DNA of 64,000 nt, taken from NCBI GenBank assembly GCA_000231825.2, contig JH720383.1, positions 186,001-250,000 on the forward strand. The letters run 5' to 3'. The stretch is from Tetrahymena elliotti 4EA. Lineage: Eukaryota; Ciliophora; Oligohymenophorea; Hymenostomatida; Tetrahymenidae. Below the pieces are notes generated by a model. That model ran no database searches. It saw only the letters and a program-made list of their open reading frames with translations, and was not told the origin of the DNA. A program made the translations under genes and the position numbers. Shown here one piece after another: positions 53,616 to 63,162 of the stretch (the stretch's first letter is position 1; each line of letters opens with the position of its first letter).

Positions 53616-54083
53616 ATGATTGGAAGAGCATTTAAAATTTTAACCATTAATAAAATAAGCACAAAATCATTTATTGGAATTAGTAAATATAATTTTGGAG
53701 GATGCTCTAAAAATAAAAATAAATTAGACTCTAATAACGCAGATACGGTTGCCCCCAAGCACCACGTTGATGGAACAGCTGCAGAATTTTTTGGAAGAAA
53801 ACCTACTATTGAAGAAATTTAAAAATTGCTATCTCCCGAAGGTCTTCTTAGCGAAATTTAGTATGCAGATTATGAAGGTGTTACACCCTTAGGTAAATTT
53901 GAGCAAATGCAACCATAAAAAAATAAAAAAGAAAATATGACTGAAGAAGAAAAAAAAAAAGACTATTTAGAAAATAATTTGAATGAATGGGGAATGCCTG
54001 AAGAAGTAGGTTTCAAAGTAAAGGGTCCTGAACCAACAAGATTTGGAGATTGGGAAAGAAAAGGTAGAGTTACTGATTTTTGA
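53616..54083 (+). CDS. SDHAF4: Succinate dehydrogenase assembly factor 4, mitochondrial (DUF1674)
   Basis: 155 codons, ATG at 53616, TGA at 54081-54083, no intron. The first ~30 residues (MIGRAFKILTINKISTKSF) are basic, hydroxylated and free of acidic residues, as expected of a mitochondrial presequence. The C-terminus carries the DUF1674 signature, GPEPTRFGDWERKGRVTDF, which in SDHAF4 binds flavinylated SdhA and shields it before complex II assembly. The middle contains DGTAAEFFGRKPTIEEIQK and an acidic/Lys-rich linker (MTEEEKKKD). It is longer than the human protein because of the middle part. The upstream region is shared with a divergent aldehyde dehydrogenase whose likely product is succinate. 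Confidence 0.92.
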
Positions 54084-54935
54084 TAAAAAAGAAAGATTAA
54101 ATTAATGAATAAATCGAGAAATAAATATTTCTTTTAAAATTATTTTCTTAAAATTTAGATATTCATTTCCTTGTTTGTATTTATTTTTTTGAAAAAAAAT
54201 AAATTTGTAGTATTTGTCTTAAAAATTATTTTTAAGAATTATGTCAGACCAAATAACTTCTTTTGTATTTCATAACAAAAAATAAAAAAAATTATAAATT
54301 TTAGAAGTAAATATGGAAGTAAAATTCTTAGATTAAATTCGGATTTGAAAAATTAATCATTCAAAAAAAGTTTTACTCTGGATTTGATTTTATATCTAGA
54401 TTAAATAAAAATTTGTAGATATCTCCAATATTTTACTAGCAAATAATCAACTTTGATATGAATAAATATAAACATGTTTAAAATATTTATTTACACAAAA
54501 AGTAGTTAATATCTTAAGTTAATACCTTATTATTGATTTTGATTTACAAGTAGATTTAGATTGTAACTTTATTTCTATTCCAATTCAGAATAAAATTTTT
54601 TTATAGATTATTATCATCCTTTCCTTTGATAAATTAATAAATCTAAATCAAGTGGACATATTTTATTTTGTTTATCTAATATTAATTTAAAAATATAAAT
54701 ATTATTTTGGATTGTGTTTTAATTGATAAATTAATGTATAAAATTTAGGAATTATTTTGTGATAGAATTTCTTGAATTATAAATAGTATTTTTAAAATAA
54801 AAACTTGAATTTAACATTTATGTAGGAGTTTCAATCTTTTTTCTTATTAAATTAATATTATAAATTCCAAAAATTAACTTTGATTTTTAATTGCTAATTA
54901 ACAAGTTTATTATATCAAAATTCAGTTTTCATAAA
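54084..54935. other. Intergenic spacer
   Basis: 852 bp of AT-rich spacer between SDHAF4 and the MORN gene, both on the + strand. No frame of note in the ciliate code, no recognised motif. Confidence 0.6.
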
Positions 54936-56072
54936 ATGACAAGTCAATTTGAAAATAGTACTATGAAGTAAAACAGAGAAGTAGGTTAATTATTAACTGC
55001 GAAAACAAAAATATTAATTTATAATTGTTTGTTAAAAGACTTATGTGGGAGAAAAAGATCCATGGACTAAATAAAGATAGGGAAAAGGTGTTTACACTTT
55101 TCAAAATAGTTTTTTTCAATATGAAGGTGATTATGTTGATGGGAAAAAACATGGATAAGGTATTCTTAGAATGAAAGATGGAACATTTTATGAAGTATTA
55201 TTTTTGCATCATATATTATTTCAAAATATATTTAATTCGTTAATCTATTTTTGATAAATAAAGGGATAATTTATCCAAGGAGAGATTGAAGGATTAGGTA
55301 AAATGATTTATGCTAATGGAAACACTTATGTAGGAGATTTTCATCTTGGAGAGAGAGAAGGATAAGGTGAATTTAGAGCTAAAATTGGAGAGATTTATAA
55401 AGGAGAATGGTGTTAAAATTACAAGCATGGTATAAATATTTGTTTTTTATTCTTAGTTTCTTATTAAATTTGTTGTAAAATAGGTAAAGGTAACAAAATT
55501 ATAGAATATTAAATTAAGTCAATTTAAACTTAGCAATTTAATAAAGTCGTCAGCTAAAAATTATAAATAAAATTATTATTTAGGAATTCTAAACTTACCT
55601 AATGGAGATGTTATAGATGGAAATTTTTTTAAGGATTTACCTCATGGCTATTGTGAAATGTCTTTGTTTGGTGATAATATAATTTATAAAGGACATTTGG
55701 AGCATGGTAAAAGACATGGCCAAGGTTTCCTCCTTGATAAAACAAAAAGATATTCCTATGAAGGAGAGTTTTAAAATGATAAGATGCATGGAAAAGGAAA
55801 GTATACATTTTTAAATTTACCAAAAGACAATGTTTTTGAAGGCAATTTCATAAATGATGAACCTGAGGGTATGAATTATTTAGATCAATTTAATTAATTA
55901 TAATGTATTTTTGTTAAATATTCTCATAGATGCTGAGGGATTCAACAATGTTAAAAACCCAAGAGATTTAGAGAAAGAAGCTGCAGAGCTCCTTAGAAAA
56001 TAATAGGAAGAATAAGAGATGCTTTTACTTATGGAATAGTAAAAGAAAAAAGGCAAAAAGGGGAAAAAATGA
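54936..56072 (+). CDS. MORN-repeat protein
   Basis: Proposed exons: 54936-54980, 55039-55194, 55264-55429, 55484-55489, 55584-55868 and 55930-56072, giving 267 codons (266 aa) with every intron GT...AG. The protein has eight or nine MORN repeats (for example YEGDYVDGKKHGQGILRMKD; YVGDFHLGEREGQGEFRA; YEGEFQNDKMHGKGKYTF). A short Glu/Lys-rich helical end follows (KEAAELLRKQQEEQEML, then a basic KKKGKKGKK). MORN proteins of this kind line membranes, cortex or axoneme, and radial-spoke heads contain them; which applies here cannot be told. The fourth exon would be only 6 nt. Skipping it keeps the frame but removes Lys-Gly from a consensus HGKG motif. Confidence 0.88.
55484..55489 (+). other. Putative 6-nt microexon in the MORN gene
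   Basis: The intron 55430-55483 ends in AG and the next, 55490-55583, begins with GT, leaving GTAAAG between them. Including it restores H-G-K-G-I-L-N-L, the form seen in the other repeats. Without it the repeat reads H-G-I-L. Confidence 0.5.
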
Positions 56073-56505
56073 TTTTAAATAAATTAATTTTTAAAGAAGT
56101 TCATATAGGAATTTATTTATTTGTTTGTTTGCTGATTGCTAGTTTGTTTGGAAGGTTAAAATATTTATAATATATCTTAAAATTTGTGAAGTTTTAAAAA
56201 TTGAAATAAATAAATAATAAAGATTTAATGAATAATAATGATGGGAGAGAGGGAGATATAGCTTAGATAGATTTAATGTGTTGTTTGTTTAATTAAATAA
56301 AAAGAAATAATATAAATAATTAAGAATTTGCATTTTTATAATTAAAAAAATTTAAATTTATTTATATTTTCAAAAAATTGTATCTTTGCTTCTTTATTAA
56401 TTTAATTAAATAATTAAAATATTCATAATATTTTTATCACTTTATAATTTACAACAATTAAAATAAAAAACAAGTTATCATAAATCAAACTAATATATTA
56501 TCAAA
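56073..56505. other. Intergenic spacer
   Basis: 433 bp between two + strand genes. AT-rich, with a TTTGTTTGTTTGCTGATTGC stretch at 56121-56140; nothing else recognised. Confidence 0.6.
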
Positions 56506-57241
56506 ATGTCCACCAGAGAAGAATTAGCTAGAAGCGTATTATTTTTAGATCATTTTACAATCAAAATAATATACTGATTGTAGCATTGCTCATATCTTTT
56601 ATTTTAATTGCTAGATTTTAGAAACTGAAAGAGATATTATTGCTGCTGTCCAAAAATCTAAGGCATATGAAAACTCTATCACCTTCCTCAAGAGAAATAT
56701 TATGAAAGGTTAAATAACTTTAAGAGAACTTGAATCAGTTGCTCCTGAATAAAAGGCATACAGACCTTTAGGTATTTAATATTATTTTATTCAATCAAAT
56801 AAATATTTATTTCTTATCATAAAATAAATAGGAAGAGCGTAATCAATTAACTTATTAGGATTTATTTAAGCAAGCAGAACAAAAATTGCTTTTTAGTTAG
56901 AACAAATATAAAAAACATTTTCCAAAAAATAATATATTGAAGAAGATAAAAAATAATCTAATTCTCATTTTATTTTTTTAAAAAAAGTTTTATCTTGAAA
57001 TCAAAAGACGAAATTAAAACTGAATTAGAAGGAATTATGAAAAGTAATGAAAATGATATTTAAGAATACGAAGTAATAATTTTATTAAAATTGATGAATT
57101 GCAAGTTTAAAGAAAGGAATTCGAATGTTTATTTTTATAAAATAGAAATCTCGTCAACACTTTATTAAAAAAAGAGAAGATTTAGAAAAAGTTTTTAACG
57201 AAAACGTCCAAAAGCACAAATAATTAGTAGGATCTCATTGA
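56506..57241 (+). CDS. Prefoldin beta-type (subunit 1-like) protein
   Basis: Proposed exons 56506-56535, 56615-56771, 56832-56952, 56988-57072 and 57146-57241 give 163 codons (162 aa). The layout is helix, beta region, helix. An N-terminal coiled coil (ETERDIIAAVQKSKAYENS) leads to TLRELESVAPEQKAYRPLGR, which fits the 'L...L......Y...GR' hairpin signature of prefoldin beta subunits. A second coiled coil follows (FQLEQIQKTFSKKQYIEED, then KREDLEKVFNENVQKHK). The C-terminal helix is some 40 residues longer than in typical subunit 1. The expected role is handing nascent actin and tubulin to the CCT chaperonin. The intron 56953-56987 would start with AT instead of GT; without it the frame stops at TGA 56997-56999. 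Family assignment is moderate. Confidence 0.6.
56953..56987 (+). other. Putative AT...AG intron (non-canonical donor) in the prefoldin-like gene
   Basis: The exon 3 frame continues into a T-rich stretch and then hits TGA. Removing 56953-56987 (starts ATAATC, ends AAAAAG, 35 nt) restores the frame of the next exon (KSKDEIKTELEG). No GT donor lies near. A one-base change in an original GTAATC donor would explain it; a base-call error or private mutation is equally possible. Confidence 0.4.
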
Positions 57242-58357
57242 GTAAAATAGTAGAATTTGTATAAAGCACAAAACAAAATAAAATAATAAAATTAAAACAA
57301 TATGTTATGTTATTAATTATCAATTTGTAATTATCCATGCATTTTAGAGTTTGTATCTCTACCTAAAATTGGATTTTATTACATTCTAAAGGTCTTTCCA
57401 AAAAATTATGATTTTTTAAGCTAATAGTAATCGAATAATGTATCAAAGTTTAACAAAGTATTTATGAATGTAAGCTTAGTTTTTTCTTTTAAATATTTTA
57501 GAATGAAATAAAAATGAATTTTTTAGTTTATCAGTTTTGGATAAAAATTTGTAATTTTAAATGTAATAAATACAACAAAAATGTTCTATAACTAAAATAA
57601 ATAAATAAATAAATGCCATTTGATTTAATATGGATTAAAATAAGTAAAATAGATAATAATCAAAATATTGATTGATTATAATTTAGTTTTAATGGATTAA
57701 AGTATCATCATTATTTTTTCTTTTCTCCTGATTACATATTAATTTCTTTAATTAAATGTACAATTTTTTATTATAATTTTTAGAAAACTAGTTTATTTTT
57801 AATGATAGGAAATACTTCATCTTATTTAATAGTTTTACTTTTGTTTTGTTTTTAAAAGATAGATTAATATTTTTGTTCATCTTTTTTTAAAAAGCAAATA
57901 AATAGAATAAAATATCTAGAATTATAAATTAGTTTTATTTTGTTTTTTTAGTATGAATAAAAAAATGTAATCTATCTAAGTAAATTACCCTCTTTTGAGC
58001 AATTTTTAAAGCAAATTGGATAATTTAAAAAAATACTTTATCTATGATTATACTTTTAGATTTGTTAGTTACTAAAAGATAAATCTTAAATAATTGAATA
58101 TAAACAAATCTAGTAAAAAATACAATAACCTTTTGATAATAATTTTTTTGGTGATTGCAGTATATTAAATAAAAATATTTAATCTATTTTAGAGATTAAT
58201 TAATTTAATTATTTTAAAAAATGTAAGCAAATTATAATTCTTTGTTCAACTATTTTAAGCAAAATTGATTATTTTTATACAAAGAGGAATACCATAACTA
58301 TAATTATATTTTTAGATTTATTAACTCTTTAAGAAAAAAATTTAATATTTTGTTATT
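57242..58357. other. Intergenic region upstream of the PIN-like carrier
   Basis: 1.1 kb without recognised genes; contains the duplicated blocks listed separately. It should hold the carrier promoter. Confidence 0.55.
57960..58342. repeat. Two diverged ~125-bp direct repeats upstream of the PIN-like gene
   Basis: Block A (57,960-58,085) and block B (58,218-58,342) share, in the same order, an AAAAATGTAA start, a TTTAA-GCAAA-TTGAT/GATAAT core and a TATAATTATA-TTTTTAGATTT-TTA end. They are about 258 bp apart. Block B ends 16 bp before the carrier's ATG. Confidence 0.55.
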
Positions 58358-59605
58358 ATGATAGAACAAATTATTTTTGATTCGATAAGTGCTACGGTAT
58401 CTATCGTTTTCTAGGCATCCTTAGGGTTATATCTTTGCCATGTCAAGCTTCTAGATCAAGAAAAATTAAATTACTTGAGTAAATTAGTTGAATAAATTTT
58501 TACTCCTTGCTTGATTTTTTCTTCCTTTGTCTAAACACTTGATATGACATAAATTGAAGAGTGGTTAATACCTATGATAATAGGCTGTTTGGGTATCATT
58601 ATAGGTATGACAGTTGGTTATGTAGCTAATAGATATATAATTAAAGATTATGAATTTGAATCTATAATTATTTTAGGAAGTGGTTTAGCTATGACTACTA
58701 ATATGCAGCTCAATTTATCTCATACTCTTAGAGATTACTTAGATTAAATATCTATTTCTTTAGGATATGAAAGCCCTGTTAATGGTGAATAAAGAGCTGT
58801 AAAGTATGTGATGATAAATACATTTATTAATACAGTAATGAGATGGACATTTGCAAAGTAAATTTTAATAAGCTTAAAAAAGAAATATGAGAATTAATAT
58901 ATCATTTCCTAAGAGTCAAAATACTTTTAAAAATAAATTGAAATGAATGATATTAGTTAATCTTTTAAAAGAGTTTAATCTTCTGATTTGCAAGATCCAA
59001 TGATCAGATCAACTGTTCCCTCTCCTTAAGTAAACGATTCAAATAAAGCTGAAGAATCTGCAATCAAAAACCTTTTAAAAAACCCTCCTTTTATGATGTC
59101 TCTATTGTCTGTTATTGTATGTTTAATACCTCCTTTGAGAGAAGTTCTTATATAAGAAGGTTCAATGTTAAATAGAGCTATTTTCTAATCTTGTGCTTCA
59201 ATAGGACATGTAATTTTACCTTTAGTATTAATAACACTAGGAGGAAATTTATATATAAGCTACAACTCTTCTTCTGATATTTCAAATTCTGAAATTTAAG
59301 ATCAAAGAATAAGTAAAAAAACCATTATATATATTACTATAATTAGATTAGTAGTTATGCCTTTTTTTGGTTACCTAATTCTTTATATTTTCAATCTATT
59401 TAATTTGGTAGAAGATCCTGTATTACACTTCATAACTGTTGTAAGCAACGCTGTACCTTCAGCAATTAATTTACTCATTATATCAACACTCTATTTCCCT
59501 AAAACTGCTAAAGAGATGGCTAAAGTTCTTCTATGGGGATATTCAACAAATATACTTACATTACCTATTGTTATAACCATCTTTTTTGATAAATACTATG
59601 GATGA
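58358..59605 (+). CDS. Auxin efflux carrier family (PIN/PILS-like) membrane transporter
   Basis: Uninterrupted frame of 416 codons, ATG at 58358, TGA at 59603-59605. Two hydrophobic halves of about five helices each flank a polar loop (~residues 180-245, Gln/Ser-rich). The first half has LVEQIFTPCLIFSSFVQTL and WLIPMIIGCLGIIIGMTVGY, the second has NPPFMMSLLSVIVCLIPPLR, HVILPLVLITLGGNLY and ISTLYFPKTAKEMAKVLLW. The P-C-L-I-F motif and the NPP...G-N-L arrangement are typical of the family (Mem_trans). Members outside plants are intracellular or plasma-membrane carriers of small organic anions; the substrate here is unknown. No intron, and two diverged repeats lie immediately upstream. Confidence 0.9.
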
Positions 59606-60349
59606 TAAAAAAGTAAATATATTAATATTTTTTCATGTTCTATATAAAAAAAATGTGATAAATTAATTAAATTTAAGCAAATTAAGCGGATTTACATTTT
59701 CCCTAATGAAACCATCTAAACATTTTTGGAATTTGAAACAAATAATTTTAAGAAAAAAATAAAATAAATTTATTGATTTTTCAAACAACTTAAGCTTTTA
59801 AATTATTCTTTTAAAATTTTTGTATTAATAAAATTAGATTTTAACTTTGCTTTTTTTGACATAATTTGTGCTAATAGTTTAACATAAATGCTTATATTTT
59901 TAGAGCTTAAATTACATAATTGTTTTCTAATTTAATTTGATCACAAAAATTTTTTTTTGTAAACAAAACATAAAAATTAAATATTTGGAATTGTTTTTGA
60001 AAAATCATGTGTCTAAATTTTTAATTATTCTTTGAAATTTATTTCTTAACGATGCGTTCAAGATTTTGATTAAAAATTTTTGATCTTAATATTGTTAATT
60101 CCTGATAATTAAATCACAAACACCCAACAATATTTTTTAATTCAATCAAAATTAAGTTCAATGAATAAAATCAAAAGAAAAAAAGATTATTTAAAATAAT
60201 TTAAGAGATTTGAAAATTTAATAAATCACTTAATTTAAATTTTTTATCTAAAAAATAAAATTTAAAAACAGATACATACAAGATGGATGGATATATTGAT
60301 ATATTATACGCATTAAATATTTAATTTTAACATAAATATATAAGAAATA
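59606..60349. other. Convergent intergenic spacer
   Basis: 744 bp between the 3' ends of the carrier gene (+) and the dsRBD/DZF gene (-). AT-rich, no frame or motif recognised. Confidence 0.6.
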
Positions 60350-62743
60350 TCAACCTAGTTTGTTTAAATTTTCTTAGCTTATTTATTGAGAGTTGAGAAA
60401 ATCAAATATTTTCAAACTTGAAAGATCTTTTAATGAACTTGAAAGAATTTTTAGCTCATTAAAATCTTTTAAAATCATTTGCTTATGAAACTCCATAAAT
60501 CCATCAAGGACAATCAAGTTATCTATTTATGAATAGTTATCAATTTATATTATAAAATTGATTAAATCAATCAAGTTTTATGAGGGTTCTATGAATTAAA
60601 GCTATTTGGTAACAAATAAAATCAAGGCATCTAATACACAGATATCAATTTTACTTTAGTAAAAGCTTCTCAATCTTCTAACTGCCATAAAAATTGATTT
60701 TATAGGCTAACTTTTTAGGATAGATTGATGAAATAATTCCATATAATTCCAATGATGTAATCTCAAACTCAAGAGTTTGTCCTCAACAAATTCTATAAAA
60801 AATTTCAATTTAATTTAATTGCTCCTAATTTTAAAATAAAAATTAATAATTTAATTAAAAATAAAAAATAAAATATTTACTTCAGGCTCATGCAGTTAAA
60901 GTATTGTTGAACTTTTGATCCATTAGACAATGATTTTATCTTTTTAAAAATCTCTTCTCTTATTTTCTCTTCAGTTAAGTTGGTCAGAGAAGCATCACAT
61001 AAAATAACAATATCTCCAACTACTTATTCCTTGAAGATAATTTTGTAATACAAAGAGCCTACTATTTAAAAGCATAATACTCCTAACTAGCACTCTTAAT
61101 TAAAGACATCAATACTGTCAATTATGTTAGCAAAATCGTTATAAGTTTCCTATGATATTGAGTTATAAGCTAAATTCTCAAATATTTGCTATGTGAGAGT
61201 ACTATAAATAGCACTATTAGGAATCTTAAACAGTTTTTAGTCTAAATAATTTTTAATTTCAGGATAAATTATTTAATTATTTGCTTTTTTCTCATCTAAT
61301 TTATTTTAAGCATTTTAATTTTAACTTGATTCTTTTTTTTCATGACTATTACTTTGATTTACTTAATTTTACTAAGTGGAGCTAACTTCAGAAATAATCT
61401 TTAAGTCACTCTTCTAAGAATTATCTAAATCGAGATTTATAAAAACAATAGGTTTATCCTTTTTCGAAGAGCAATTTTTATTTAAACTATCATCATCGTC
61501 ATCATCTTATACCACAATAGGCTATTTACTCTTTTAAAGATCTGAAGAATATTTATCTGGTGTTACTTGTTTTTCAGATTAAACTGTTTCACTTTTTAAA
61601 GAGACTTTGTTTTCTTAACTCTAATTTTATAGCATTTTGGAATCATGTTTAGTTTAATTTGGATTATCCTCATTGAATAAAATTTAATCAATAATATTTT
61701 AGGAATTATTATCATTTTTAACAGTTTATGCTAAATTATTTGATGTGTTTTCTATAATCAATAATGACTCTTTTTGAATTTTATCGTTTGAATTATTATT
61801 AATTTACTTATCTTTTAACTGAATTTCATCATTTTATCTAGGTTTTTAATCATTTGAGATTTTCTTTTAATCAGGTGAATTTGTTTTATTTTTTTAAGAA
61901 TCTACATCAATAACTAGAAATTTAAGGTCTTCACATTTTTGTTTTTTTTGAATTCTTTCATGATTACTTTTCTATCTCTGCTTTCTTTGTTTCCTTTGTT
62001 GGGTTTTAGCATTAGGTTTTTTAGAATCTGAATTTTGATTTTCAGATTAATTCTTCATAAAATTTTTAAATTCATTGCTACTTTGTATTATTGATAACAT
62101 TTTAAAGGTAGCCTAGTTTTTAGCATGAAATTTCGTTATACCTATTCCTTACACCTTTAAATCTTTATAAACAAAATCAACAACTTCATTCTCTCCTTGC
62201 TTATCTTGAAATCTGAAAGTAAAATTAGGTAATTTAGAGTAGCTATTTATTAAAATTAAAAAATTAAAATAATTAAAAAAAAACTAAATTATTTTACTTT
62301 TAAAACATTTGAAGAAAGGTAATGTAGTTCACTAAGGGATCATAGCTATCTAACTTAGAAAAATCTAAATTATTATCTAATTTATCACCTTATAATGTAT
62401 CTAAATCTTCCTCATCTACCTCAGAGTCTTACTTCAAGTATTTTTATATAAACTTTTCACATGCTATCTCTCTTGATATCTTTTTAATTAAATCGGTTCC
62501 TTAACAAACAACTTTTTAGTTTAAGATGACTTTTGATATATATCCTTTATCAGAATTTTTCTATTCAGTGTATATATTGACATGGAATCCCTTATTTTCA
62601 CAGTATTCTTTTACGGTTGAAACAAAAGACTTAAAGTAATTCAGTTCGAGCTTTAGCTATTTTATAGGATCGTTTTTGAAGTCAATATTCAATTACTTCC
62701 CATTAGTTATTTAATAGTATTTTTCTTTCAAGTATTGTTCCAT
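60350..62743 (-). CDS. Double-stranded RNA-binding protein with a DZF-like (NF45/NF90-type) domain
   Basis: Exons 62298-62743, 60881-62242 and 60350-60824 join to 761 codons (760 aa); introns are 55 and 56 nt. Residues ~30-103 look like a dsRBD (GYISKVILNQKVVCQGTD, then SREIACEKFIQKYL). Residues ~149-205 look like a second (LPNFTFRFQDKQGENEVVDF, VQGIGITKFHAKNQATFKML). A basic Gln/Lys/Arg patch and a long acidic, Asn/Ser/Gln-rich linker with a run of six Asp follow. The C-terminal third resembles the nucleotidyltransferase-fold DZF domain: G-S at 544-545 in IVGSLYYKIIFKEQVVGDIV, hydrophobic-Asp-hydrophobic at 559-561, then AVRRLRSFYQ near 655. In NF90 the DZF precedes the dsRBDs; here the order is reversed. 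Likely role: binding structured RNA in a nuclear complex. No catalytic acidic triad is evident. The dsRBDs are moderately sure, the DZF less so. Confidence 0.65.
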
Positions 62744-63162
62744 TTTTATGATTTAATTAAATAAAATTATGAATATTATTAATTTAAATTTCTTTAATTT
62801 ATTTTTAAAACTTGTTTTCATTTCTCACAAGTAAATTAATAGAATGATGAATAAATCAATTTTATTAATTAAATTAAAAAACTCAATTTTCAAAATATTT
62901 TGAATGAAATTTTAAGAAATAAAAATATTGGAATGATTTCTTAAGTAAAAAATGTTTTCTTTTAAAATAAAAAAAATAATCTCCTAAAATAAAATTTGAG
63001 TTTATTTGTCTGAAAAACATTTGAAACTAAAACCAAAGAAATAATTTTAAATAGAAATTATTTATAAATATTTATTTGTTAAAATTGAAGTAGTTGATTG
63101 GTTGACAAAACTAGATAAAATATATTTTTAAATTTATATATAGGTAATTAATTTAACTCTAA
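62744..63162. other. Intergenic spacer
   Basis: 419 bp between two minus-strand genes; presumably the promoter of the dsRBD/DZF gene. AT-rich, nothing recognised. Confidence 0.6.

Noticed and set aside
57115..57135. GAATTCGAAT resembling a tRNA T-loop
   Set aside because: It lies within an intron of the prefoldin-like gene and no cloverleaf arms can be paired around it.
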